From assembly GCA_045807725.1 (NCBI GenBank), contig JBJMGV010000017.1, forward strand, positions 1-64,000: DNA of 64,000 bases, in the 5' to 3' direction. Shown in pieces: positions 16,719-25,121 of the stretch. Numbering within the stretch: position 1 is the stretch's first letter; each line of letters opens with the position of its first letter. The position numbers and the translations under genes were made by a program. The notes beneath the pieces are model-generated. The model did no database searches, was not told where the DNA came from, and worked only from the letters and a program-made list of their open reading frames with translations. The stretch is from DATENM01 sp045807725. Its GTDB lineage: Bacteria; Acidobacteriota; Blastocatellia; UBA7656.

Positions 16719-17733
16719 ATATCCCCTTTCTGAGGCAACGTCGACTGAATTGTATCAGGCAATGCTACGTGGTATTGGAAGTTATCAGCAGTTGGGCGAG
16801 CGGCTGATTCAACAGGCAGAGCAAGCTCATGCCTTTCGACAGTTTCATAAGGTTGGAGAGTATGGGCAAATCCTTTCCAACATCCCTATCAGGAATCATC
16901 AGGCAGCAGGACACTACTTTTTAGCGGTTGCGGCGAATAGTAAAGGCAGCGGCAATCCAGACGAGGCCAGGAGATTATTTGAGATTGCAATCCGTATCGC
17001 GCCGGATGGCTACAAGGTTAAAGCCCTTCTCTCTCTAGGTGCGCTGGCGTTCCACAAGAGAGACTTTGATTCTGCTCTTTATTACTATCAGGAAACTGTT
17101 AGATTCGGAAAACTGAGCGCCGCCAGTCTTCATGCCATAAAAGCTATGAGTGTCATAAAAGCGATTGAATGCAATCACACGCAAGCTCTAAATGATTTGG
17201 AAGCCATCTTGCCAATCATCAAGTATGCGCCTGCACATATCTATTTGGATATTCTCAACAGCTATGCCGTCGAGCTTGGCGAAGTGGGTCGCAAGGATGA
17301 GGCGCGCAACATCATGCGCCGCGTGCTTGCCTCGCCGTTCATTCAAGCTTACCCTGAGTGGCGCGAAACCGCAGAGGATTTGAGGCCGTCTCGTCGCTCA
17401 TTCGTTGCGCTCGGCTCAAGCCCTTACAACATTCTGACGTTGCCAGAGCGCGAGCTGAGCGGGCATCCAGCCGCACAGCCAAAGCCGGCGCGAGTCTTAA
17501 GCCTTGCCAGATGGAAAAAGCAGATGGCAAAGAAAGACAAAGAAAAAGCAGAGAGAGAAAAGGAGATCGCCAAGGAGCTTGAGAACATGACCGCGCCCGA
17601 TTTGGGATTCAAGCTGCTGGAAATCATCACCAAGAACCGCCCCGGCTACGAACAGATGCGCGCCATCCTGAACTTCGCCCTGCGTCTCTTTTCTGAGCCG
17701 AGCCAGCCCGCTCCCGACAAGCCCGCATCGTAG
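16687..17733 (+). CDS. TPR-containing protein
   Basis: 348 residues, cytoplasmic, mostly alpha-helical. TPR-like units run from about residue 70 to 210 (AAGHYFLAVAANSKGSGNPDEARRLFEIAI, KALLSLGALAFHKRDFDSALYYYQE, LNSYAVELGEVGRKDEARNIMRRVL). A charged Lys/Glu helix (residues 275-300) precedes a C-terminal helical tail. GGAAAGGA lies about 12 bases before the ATG at 16687. That start overlaps the divergent small gene, and a start at 16762 is possible. Lower GC in the 5' half than in neighbouring genes. Function unknown; TPRs bind partner proteins. Confidence 0.65.
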   Translation: MSKQTAASLFIYPLSEATSTELYQAMLRGIGSYQQLGERLIQQAEQAHAFRQFHKVGEYGQILSNIPIRNHQAAGHYFLAVAANSKGSGNPDEARRLFEIAIRIAPDGYKVKALLSLGALAFHKRDFDSALYYYQETVRFGKLSAASLHAIKAMSVIKAIECNHTQALNDLEAILPIIKYAPAHIYLDILNSYAVELGEVGRKDEARNIMRRVLASPFIQAYPEWRETAEDLRPSRRSFVALGSSPYNILTLPERELSGHPAAQPKPARVLSLARWKKQMAKKDKEKAEREKEIAKELENMTAPDLGFKLLEIITKNRPGYEQMRAILNFALRLFSEPSQPAPDKPAS

Positions 17734-17846
17734 CCACTCTTCGCTAATCAAGCATCAACACAAAGCTACCTACTCCCCTTGCCGCGCAAGACTGCGAGTT
17801 TCAGCCGGTCTTTGATCGCATAGCGGCGCGTTGCTAACATTGACTT

Positions 17847-18752
17847 ATGCAAATCAGCGGACAAAGAAAGCCTGCGGCTCTGACGCTCGCATTCATCATC
17901 CTGATGGCGGTCAGCACGCTTGCGGTAGATCAGCCTTCTTATCAGGCCGAGATCGAAAGGTGGCGGGCCGCGCAGGAGGCCGAGTTGAGAGCCGATGACG
18001 GTTGGCTGACGCTCGCCGGTTTGTTTTGGTTGAAGGAAGGCTCCAATAGCATCGGCAGCAATGCGAGCGGCGACATCGTTCTGCCTGAAGGCGCTGCGCC
18101 CGCGCGGCTCGGCGTCGTGGAGTTGCACGAAGGCCGCGTCACGTTGCGCCTGACCAGTGACGCCAGCGTGACACTAAATGAGAAGCCGGTAACGATTGTC
18201 ACCTTGCAGTCGGACGAACAGCAAAAGCCGGATGTGCTGCGGCTCGGCGCGCTATCGTTTTACGTCATCAAGCGCGGCGCGCGTTATGGTGTGCGCGTCA
18301 AAGACCTGAACAGCCGCAACCGGCGCGAGTTCACCGGGCGGCGCTGGTATCCGGTGAACGAACGCTACCGCGTGACGGCAACGTTCATCGGTTACGACCA
18401 GCCGCGCGAGATCGAGATCATCAACAAGCTCGGCGATCAGATCAAGATGAAGAGTCCGGGCTACGTGCGATTCAAGCTCAACGGTAACGACTATCGCTTT
18501 GACGCGCTGGACGAAGAGGGCAAGCTGTTTTTCGTTTTCGCCGACCGCACGAATGGCCGAACGACTTATGGCGCGGGGCGCTTCCTTTACGCCGAGCCGG
18601 CCAAAGACGGCAAGGTGATCCTCGATTTCAACAAGGCCATCAACCCGCCGTGCGCCTTCACGCCGTTTGCGACCTGTCCGCTGCCGCCGCGACAGAACCG
18701 TTTGAAGATCAGTATCGAATCGGGCGAGCTGAGCGCCCACCCGGCGGAGTAG
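17847..18752 (+). CDS. Exported DUF1684 domain protein
   Basis: 301 residues with an N-terminal signal-like segment (residues 10-30). The family signatures are present in order: GWLTLAGLFWLKEGSNSIGS, RYGVRVKDLNSRNRREFTG, RRWYPVNERYRVTATFIGY, and the closing GRFLYAEPAKDGKVILDFNKAINPPCAFTPFATCPLPPRQNRL. DUF1684 proteins occur widely in Acidobacteria and Bacteroidetes; the activity is unknown. No good ribosome-binding site precedes the ATG. Confidence 0.85.
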   Translation: MQISGQRKPAALTLAFIILMAVSTLAVDQPSYQAEIERWRAAQEAELRADDGWLTLAGLFWLKEGSNSIGSNASGDIVLPEGAAPARLGVVELHEGRVTLRLTSDASVTLNEKPVTIVTLQSDEQQKPDVLRLGALSFYVIKRGARYGVRVKDLNSRNRREFTGRRWYPVNERYRVTATFIGYDQPREIEIINKLGDQIKMKSPGYVRFKLNGNDYRFDALDEEGKLFFVFADRTNGRTTYGAGRFLYAEPAKDGKVILDFNKAINPPCAFTPFATCPLPPRQNRLKISIESGELSAHPAE

Positions 18753-18808
18753 CGGCTAGTAAGAATTGCTTAGAGCGCGTTTTGAACTTGCCTGCTGCCG
18801 CGAAGCGG

Positions 18809-18961
18809 CATTGAGAAGGTAGCCAGAGGTGAAACCTCTGGAACCGGCGGCATCCATGATTCCCGCGTTGAAGACGCGGCAGATGTTCTGGCGCTCCTTC
18901 AGAGCGCGGTTACTTGGTGCGCTGCATTCCAGAGGTTTCACCTCTGGCTACCTTCTCAATG
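18809..18961. repeat. 153-bp palindromic element with 35-bp perfect terminal arms
   Basis: Bases 18809-18843 are the exact reverse complement of 18927-18961 (the arm begins CATTGAGAAGGTAGCCAG). The 83-bp centre shows no gene. GC-rich mini-hairpins flank both ends (CCGCGAAGCGG on the left, CGCCTCCGGCG on the right). It lies between convergent genes and could also act as a transcriptional barrier. No transposase is nearby. Confidence 0.85.
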
Positions 18962-19014
18962 CGCCTCCGGCGCAATCTCTTAAATTCAAAACAATCTTAG
19001 CCAGCCCCCTCTCT

Positions 19015-21144
19015 TTAGCGGTTCTTTGTCGCCGTCACCGTCAACACGCGGTCTTTCCACTCCGACTGCGGAAGACTCTTGAGGCCGGGCATCTCTGCCG
19101 CCAGAAGGATGAGCTTGCGAACCGGCTCGATGATGGCGAACTCGACTTCGGCTTTCGGCTTCGCGGCCTGTTCGAGCATCGCCAATTTCGCGTCACGCCA
19201 GCTATCGGGCGGGGCCACATCCGTTGTTAGGTAAGACAACGCTTCGAGGCCGGCGCTGCCGATGTCGGCCAGGTCGCGCGGCAGTTGCTCGGCTTCTCGC
19301 AGTATCGGCGAGCGGTCAATCATCGCATCGAGCGTGGGCCGCACGTCACGCCATTCGGCAAAGATTATCTTGAGGCGTTCGCGGTTGCGGCTGAAGGTCG
19401 GCGCATCACTGAGCAAGCCGGCGACCAGCGACGATAGCTCTCGCCCAGCACGGCTGTCGGCGCGCGCCGCGTCGATCAATCGCGTCAGCGGCGTCAGCAT
19501 CGTCGCCCCGCGCCCTTGATTGCGGTGGTACTCTTTGACCGGCTCGACGACCGAAACCAGCGTGGCGAGCGGCCCCGTCTCGCGCCCGCCCGCCAGCCGC
19601 CGCAGCATCATCGGCAAGTTTTTTTCGTGCATCAGCCCCAGTTCTTCAAGCTCGATGCTGACGGCGTCCAACCGCCTGTACATATCGTCCACATCGTTGA
19701 TATTGCGCGGCGACCAGAGCCGTTCGGCGACGGCAGCGGTGCGCGGCCAGATGCGCGAGTCTATCGTTTCGGGGCTGACCCATTCGCCCCACATCGCCGC
19801 TTCGCCGCCGAGGATGTGGCTCAATTCTTTGTCGCTTAGATTACTATCCGCGCCGACCGGGTCAACCTTGTAATGGCTCGACGCCGGGTACATCAGGTCG
19901 ATGTAATAACCCGACGACAGGATGCCGTCATAACCTTTGCGCGCCGCCTCGGCTAAGGATGCCGGCCCGCGCCACGACTGGATGACAATGTCCTGCGGCA
20001 AGTCGGGGTGCAGGATTTCGTCCCAGCCGATCACCTTCTTGCCGAGCTTCGTGAGTATGCGCGACAGTCGCTGGTTGAAGAAGGCTTGCAGGCCGTGATT
20101 GTCCTTGATGCCTTTCGCTTTCATGAAGGCTTGAATCTGCGCGTTCGCCGTCCACTGGCGGCCATTGTTTTCGTCGCCGCCGATGTGTATGTAATCGTCA
20201 ACGAACAGCCCCGCCATCTCTGTGAAGAAGCCGTCGAGAAATTTGTAAAGCTCCTCGCGCGTCGGGTCGAACGTGGGATCGAAGATGCCCGCCTTGCGCT
20301 CGATGCGGTAAGGGCCGGGCGCGCTGGCCAGCTCAGGATAACCGACCAGCCAGCTTGTCGCGTGGCCCGGCATATCGAATTCGGGAATGACGCGGATGCC
20401 GCGATCACGCGCGTAAGCGATCACGTCGCGCACTTGCTCCTGCGTGTAGTACAGCCCGTCTGAACCCATCTGGTGCAAGCGCGGGTAGCGTTTCGATTCG
20501 ACGCGAAAGCCCTGGTCTTCCGACAAGTGCCAGTGCAACACGTTCAACTTGACGGCGGCCATACCGTCGAGGTTGCGCTTGATGACTTCGACCGGCTCGA
20601 AGTGACGCCCCGCATCAATTAGTAATCCGCGCCACGGAAAGCGCGGGCGGTCTTGAATGCCGACCGCAGGCAGGTAATAACCGGCGCGGTCGCCTTCGAG
20701 CAGTTGCAGGAAGGTTTCAAGCCCGCGCAGCGCGCCCACCGTCGTCGCCGCTTGCAAGGTCGCCTGCCGGTCGTTCACGTCGAGCGTGTAAGATTCGTCT
20801 TCGTTGAGCGAAGGCAGCGGCAGGCCCGGCCCTTTGCACTCGACGCGCAACGTCGCGGCCTGCGCGTCGGTCGCAAGCGCACGCGTAAAGGTGAAGCCGG
20901 TGCGGCCTTCGAGCCGGCGGACGGCGCGTTGAATGCCGGCTTCGAGCCGCGCGTCAGCCTGACCGACGACAGCGACAGTGAACGACGCGTCAATCTTCAG
21001 CCGCCCGGATTGAAACTGGACGGCAGCGGGCACGGGCATCAAGTGATGTCTTTGCGTCATAACCTGGGCAGCGTCACCGGGCCGCGCCGCCGCGTTGAGC
21101 GCGCACAGGAGAAACATACCGATGGCGAGTTTTGCGTGTTTCAT
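19015..21144 (-). CDS. Beta-N-acetylhexosaminidase (GH20), exported
   Basis: 709 residues. Signal peptide MKHAKLAIGMFLLCALNAAARPG; GAGAGGATGA precedes the ATG. Residues about 35-150 form the GH20b lead domain. The catalytic barrel begins at RFPWRGLLIDAGRHF and includes KLNVLHWHLSEDQGFR, IPEFDMPGHATSWL and the catalytic Asp-Glu pair in DDYIHIGGDEN. It removes terminal GlcNAc/GalNAc from chitin oligomers, glycans or peptidoglycan fragments in the periplasm or outside. A helical C-terminal region (about 510-700) extends beyond the minimal enzyme. Confidence 0.93.
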   Translation of the reverse strand: MKHAKLAIGMFLLCALNAAARPGDAAQVMTQRHHLMPVPAAVQFQSGRLKIDASFTVAVVGQADARLEAGIQRAVRRLEGRTGFTFTRALATDAQAATLRVECKGPGLPLPSLNEDESYTLDVNDRQATLQAATTVGALRGLETFLQLLEGDRAGYYLPAVGIQDRPRFPWRGLLIDAGRHFEPVEVIKRNLDGMAAVKLNVLHWHLSEDQGFRVESKRYPRLHQMGSDGLYYTQEQVRDVIAYARDRGIRVIPEFDMPGHATSWLVGYPELASAPGPYRIERKAGIFDPTFDPTREELYKFLDGFFTEMAGLFVDDYIHIGGDENNGRQWTANAQIQAFMKAKGIKDNHGLQAFFNQRLSRILTKLGKKVIGWDEILHPDLPQDIVIQSWRGPASLAEAARKGYDGILSSGYYIDLMYPASSHYKVDPVGADSNLSDKELSHILGGEAAMWGEWVSPETIDSRIWPRTAAVAERLWSPRNINDVDDMYRRLDAVSIELEELGLMHEKNLPMMLRRLAGGRETGPLATLVSVVEPVKEYHRNQGRGATMLTPLTRLIDAARADSRAGRELSSLVAGLLSDAPTFSRNRERLKIIFAEWRDVRPTLDAMIDRSPILREAEQLPRDLADIGSAGLEALSYLTTDVAPPDSWRDAKLAMLEQAAKPKAEVEFAIIEPVRKLILLAAEMPGLKSLPQSEWKDRVLTVTATKNR

Positions 21145-21247
21145 TCATCCTCTCAACTCTTTTAGAATTTGTTTGACTCGGATTCTTTCGTCGCTTGCCT
21201 GTCTTTCGTCACCGAGCTGCGCCGGCATCTGTCATCGCTTCAGTTGT

Positions 21248-21880
21248 TCACCGCGACGACTTCAGCTTTTCAGCGCTGCGTTTGACGTTGCCGCTCAGTT
21301 CCATAATGGCCAACAGGTCCTGGCCCGCCTGAACCGTTTGCTTCGCGTCGGCCAGGTCGGGGTTCTTCAGCGACGGGTTCTCAACAAAGTGATCGATCAT
21401 TTTGCAGAGCCGGACGAGCGCGCCTTTCATCCCGGTCTGGTCGAACTCGACCACACTCTTTTGACCGGGCGGCTTCGGCTCCACCGCTTTCGGCAGCAGG
21501 TTGGTTTTCAACCGCTCCGCCGACTTATTGATGGCTTCGGCGCGCTCGACGATGGCCTTGTAATCGAACGGCGAGTTGGCCAGCGCGATGTGCGCCATCT
21601 CGTTGCGCAGAATTTGTATGCGCTTGTAGTCCTGCTTGATCTGCTCGACGTTGATCTCGATGCGCCGCTCTTTTGCCTTCTCACGCGCGGCATCGACTTC
21701 GGCGCTGCGCAATGTGGCTTCGCGGTCCTGCTGTTGGCGCGTCCCCGACTTCGGGTCTTTGACGGTCGGCGCTTGCGAAGGGATCTGCTGCGCGAGCGCC
21801 GCGCTCCCCATCAGCAAGCAGGCGACGGCGGCCACGCCGCATAAGGCTCGCGCGATGAATTGAGATGGCTGACTTCTCAT
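21248..21880 (-). CDS. Exported coiled-coil hypothetical protein
   Basis: 210 residues. The ATG at 21880 opens a signal peptide (FIARALCGVAAVACLLMGSAALAQ); a GTG at 21886 is an alternative. Long charged helices follow (EATLRSAEVDAAREKAKERRIEINVEQIKQDYKRIQILRNEM..., residues 50-120). Then comes a linker with PKPPGQKSVVEFDQ and a last helical segment with FVENPSLKNPDLADAKQTVQ. No family recognised. It follows the haem cytochrome gene on the same strand by 24 bases, so it may be a periplasmic accessory of that protein. Confidence 0.6.
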   Translation of the reverse strand: MRSQPSQFIARALCGVAAVACLLMGSAALAQQIPSQAPTVKDPKSGTRQQQDREATLRSAEVDAAREKAKERRIEINVEQIKQDYKRIQILRNEMAHIALANSPFDYKAIVERAEAINKSAERLKTNLLPKAVEPKPPGQKSVVEFDQTGMKGALVRLCKMIDHFVENPSLKNPDLADAKQTVQAGQDLLAIMELSGNVKRSAEKLKSSR

Positions 21881-21904
21881 AACCACACTGCCTTCCCGCC
21901 TACA

Positions 21905-23062
21905 TTACTTTGGCACGGGTGCGCCCGGCTTGACGACGCGAATCCAATGATCGGCGAACATGGAATGCATTACTGGCTCTTCGACCTTCGGCATATGACA
22001 ATTGGCGCACTGCTGCCGGCCCACAGGGCAAGCCGCCGCCGCGCGCGCCGCTGTCTTTGCTTCCTTCGCGTCACCGAGATGACAGGCCAGGCACTTCGCA
22101 TCGTAGAACGCCGCGTCGCGCCGTATCTCCTGATGCGGGTCGTGACAGGCAACGCAACTGATGCGCGTGTCGCTGCGGTTGTGCCCGCGACTGTTGAAGA
22201 GGCGATAAGGTTGAAAGCGTATGTTGTTCGCGCCGCCTTGCGCCGGCAGCATCATCACCTGCCCAAAGCCTCTGTGACACGCGCCACAAAACTCCTGCGA
22301 CAGCGAGATGCCATCGAGCTTGCCGGGATTGAAAATCTGCGCCTCATCGTATGGCCCGCCTTTCATCGCGGCAATATGTTTTTGGCCCGGCCCGTGACAC
22401 GATTCGCAGGTGATGCCGGGCGTGAAGTGATCCAGTTGCAATTCGGTATTGCCGACTGCCGACGGCGCGTGACAGGCAAAACACGAGCGCGCATCTTCCG
22501 TGCTCAAGCGCCGGCCCAGCGCTTCTTCGACGGTCGTCGAGACCAGATGTTGCTGCCCGCCGGTGAAGTCGAGGCCGCGCAGGCTGACGTAGTAAGTGAC
22601 GCGGCTCTCGTACAACTCGCCGTTGTGGCGGAAGAGATACGTCTGACCGAGGCTGCCCATACCGAAGCTGTAAAGAATCGGCTCGGTGATCGTCGTCTTG
22701 CCGTCGCTGACCGCGTAGGTTGCGCGGTTCTTCTCGTAGATAATCTGGTAACGATACGCGCCGCTGCGAAACGTCAGTCGCGGATTGCGTCGCAAGACCG
22801 CCACCTCGTCGGCAGGCTCAAGCGCGTGCGCCATCGGCGTCTTTGCTTGTGCGGCCACTTTGTCAGCGTGGCAAGCGGCGCAGGCGCGGCTGCCGACATA
22901 TTGATCGCTCGAATAATCGCGCGCCTGCCACTGCGTCAGCTTCGCCAAAGACGTATTCGATTGCGCCTGCGTTTGGCTGCGCGATGCGGGCGAGCTGCCA
23001 AGGCACAGCGCCGCCGCACAGCCGAACGCCACAAGCAACAGGATGCGCTTAGTCCTTCTCAT
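21905..23062 (-). CDS. Seven-haem c-type cytochrome
   Basis: 385 residues, exported (signal near residues 5-22). Seven CxxCH haem sites are visible in order: CAACH, CFACH, CESCH, CGACH, CVACH, CLACH, CANCH. The ATG (23062) is preceded by TAAGG, formed by the stop of the upstream CRTAC1 gene, so the two are translationally coupled (the stop and start regions almost touch). Layout fits periplasmic multihaem cytochromes of the NapC/DmsE or tetrahaem-fusion group; none of the catalytic motifs of nitrite or hydroxylamine enzymes was recognised. Likely moves electrons in the periplasm. Confidence 0.9.
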   Translation of the reverse strand: MRRTKRILLLVAFGCAAALCLGSSPASRSQTQAQSNTSLAKLTQWQARDYSSDQYVGSRACAACHADKVAAQAKTPMAHALEPADEVAVLRRNPRLTFRSGAYRYQIIYEKNRATYAVSDGKTTITEPILYSFGMGSLGQTYLFRHNGELYESRVTYYVSLRGLDFTGGQQHLVSTTVEEALGRRLSTEDARSCFACHAPSAVGNTELQLDHFTPGITCESCHGPGQKHIAAMKGGPYDEAQIFNPGKLDGISLSQEFCGACHRGFGQVMMLPAQGGANNIRFQPYRLFNSRGHNRSDTRISCVACHDPHQEIRRDAAFYDAKCLACHLGDAKEAKTAARAAAACPVGRQQCANCHMPKVEEPVMHSMFADHWIRVVKPGAPVPK

Positions 23063-23066
23063 CACC

Positions 23067-24809
23067 TTACTTCGCCATCGTCGTCGCGCCGCTGCGCGCG
23101 AGCCCTTCGCCTTCGATAAGTTTGACGTAAGTGTTCATCGGCGGATTCATCACGCGATCCACTTTGCCGCTCGGCCAGCGAATCTCAAGGCTGTCGATCT
23201 TTGTCGCGCCCGCGCCGAGGACTTCGCGCGGGTCGTGCGAAGCCAGATAACTGCCGCCCGCCGTCTTCAAACGGCTGCGCTTGACGCCGCCGGCTTGCCA
23301 GCTAATCAACACGCCGACCGCCGCCGGGTTGCTCTTCGTAGCGACGAGTTGCAGGCCGAGCCAGTTATTGCGATTGCCGCCCTGATTGCGCAATAAGACC
23401 GGCGCTTGACCGTTATTCGAGATCAATGCATCGAGGTCGCCATCATTATCAAAGTCGCCAATAGCCAGCCCGCGCCCCGAAAAATCTTTCGAGAAGACCG
23501 TGCCCGATTGCGCGCTGACGTTCTTGAAGCCGCGCCCGGTGTTTTCAAACATCAACAGCGGCTCGTGGTACTTGACGCGAGCGACGCGCATCTCGATCAG
23601 ATCATCAGGGTGGCCGTTGACCAGTAAGAGGTCAGCGTCGCCGTCGTTGTCATAATCAAAAAACTTCAAGCCCCAGCCGCTCAACATCTGCGTGGCCGGC
23701 GCAATCTCGCCCGCGTCGTCGGTGAACGAGAGGTCTTTGCGGTTGCGGTAGAGGCTGAAGAATTCCTGATCGATGTTGGCGACGAACATATCTTGCCAGC
23801 CGTCGCCATCAGTATCCGCCGCATCGACGCCCATACCTGAGCGCGGCTTGCCGCTGTCGCCGTAAGCGACGCCGGCGGCCAATCCTTCTTCTTCAAACTT
23901 GCCGCCGCCTTTATTGATGAAGAGAAAATTCGGCATCGTATCATTAGCTACAAAAAGATCCATCAAGCCATCGTTGTTAAAATCGCTGGCGACCGCGCCG
24001 AACGATTTGCCCGGCGAATCAGCGATGCCCGACGCTTGGCTGACATCCGTAAACGTGCCGTTGCCGTTGTTGTGAAAGAGGTGGCTCGGACGCGGCTTGA
24101 ACAGACGCGGCACGCAGTAATAAAACTGCTTCAGCGTCTCGTCCGTGCATAAGACGTGCTGCGTCTTGTCGTAAGCGACGAAGCTCGACACGAACAGATC
24201 CAGCCGCCCGTCGTTGTCATAGTCGAACCACACCGCGCACGTAGACCAGCCCGCTGCGGCGACGCCCGCTTTGTCGGTCACGTCCGTAAACGTGCCGTTG
24301 CCGTTGTTGCGATAAAGCGTATTGCGGCCATAAGCGGTGACGTAGAGGTCTTGCCAGCCGTCGCCATCATAATCGCCGGCGGCGACGCCCATTCCAAACG
24401 TGCCACAGGCGATGCCGGCCTTGTCGGTCACATCGGTGAACGTGCCATCGTGATTATTGCGATAGAGCGCGTTCTTGAGCGGCGTGGCCGGCGCATAAAA
24501 ATCTGCCGCGCCGCTGTTGACCAGATAGATGTCCACCCAGCCGTCATTGTCGTAATCAAAGAAAGCGCAGCCGGCCCCAACAGTTTCGGGCAAGTGGCGC
24601 TCGACCGAATGCGCGTTGTTATGAACCCAGGTGATGCCGCTCGCTTTGGCAGGCACTTCTTCAAAGGTAACGACCGATTTCGCCTGCGCCGCCGGCCCTT
24701 GCCCATAAGCGATGAACGGCGCAACGAACGACTGGCCGAGCGTGACAAGGAGCAGCGCCGCTAGCCTGCTCAATCGTTTTACTACTGAGGTTTTCACCTG
24801 CTTACGCAT
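23067..24809 (-). CDS. CRTAC1-family protein (FG-GAP/VCBS repeats + ASPIC/UnbV), copy 1
   Basis: 580 residues, signal peptide near residues 12-36 (LAALLLVTLGQSFVAPFIAYGQ). At least six FG-GAP/VCBS units with Asp-rich calcium loops (FFDYDNDGWVDIYLVNSG, AAGDYDGDGWQDLYVTAYG, DFNNDGLMDLFVAND) form a predicted beta-propeller. The C-terminus is an ASPIC/UnbV domain (VGVLISWQAGG...SLEIRWPSGKVDRV). Probably a secreted carbohydrate- or protein-binding module protein. It is paired with the haem cytochrome downstream, and a paralogue lies at 28998-30686. Confidence 0.9.
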   Translation of the reverse strand: MRKQVKTSVVKRLSRLAALLLVTLGQSFVAPFIAYGQGPAAQAKSVVTFEEVPAKASGITWVHNNAHSVERHLPETVGAGCAFFDYDNDGWVDIYLVNSGAADFYAPATPLKNALYRNNHDGTFTDVTDKAGIACGTFGMGVAAGDYDGDGWQDLYVTAYGRNTLYRNNGNGTFTDVTDKAGVAAAGWSTCAVWFDYDNDGRLDLFVSSFVAYDKTQHVLCTDETLKQFYYCVPRLFKPRPSHLFHNNGNGTFTDVSQASGIADSPGKSFGAVASDFNNDGLMDLFVANDTMPNFLFINKGGGKFEEEGLAAGVAYGDSGKPRSGMGVDAADTDGDGWQDMFVANIDQEFFSLYRNRKDLSFTDDAGEIAPATQMLSGWGLKFFDYDNDGDADLLLVNGHPDDLIEMRVARVKYHEPLLMFENTGRGFKNVSAQSGTVFSKDFSGRGLAIGDFDNDGDLDALISNNGQAPVLLRNQGGNRNNWLGLQLVATKSNPAAVGVLISWQAGGVKRSRLKTAGGSYLASHDPREVLGAGATKIDSLEIRWPSGKVDRVMNPPMNTYVKLIEGEGLARSGATTMAK

Positions 24810-24863
24810 AGCCTCTCGCTGCCAAAAGCATTTCAGGAGAGTCCCATCAGGGATGAAACGTTT

Positions 24864-25090
24864 ATAGAGCGTGTCTGAGAAGCCCTGAAGGGGCGCGATT
24901 CAATAGCCCGGCGCAACGCGCCGGGTACACTCAGCGACCATTCCGCAAGCCCTGAAAGGGCGCAATAACCGATCACCTAGTGCGCCCTTGCAGGGCTTGC
25001 CGGTTTGCGTCGCCGCTCTCCAGGGCGATGCTCTGGGCTGTCGAATCGCGCCCCTGCGGGGCTTTCTTTGGCTTTTCAGACATGCTCTAT
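24864..25090. mobile_element. Long-TIR palindromic element (MITE-like), copy 1
   Basis: 227 bp starting ATAGAGCGTGTCTGAGAAGC and ending in the near complement GCTTTTCAGACATGCTCTAT. The interior holds further stem-loops built on the unit AGCCCTGAA(A/G)GGGCG. A second copy of the same plan lies at 38568-38785. The right end abuts a short GCTCCTACGGAGC repeat (25091-25113). There is no coding capacity and no transposase, and it occupies the gap between two exported-protein genes. Mobility is inferred from the repeated structure. Confidence 0.7.
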
Positions 25091-25121
25091 AAACATTGCG
25101 CTCCTACGGAGCTTCCTTCAA

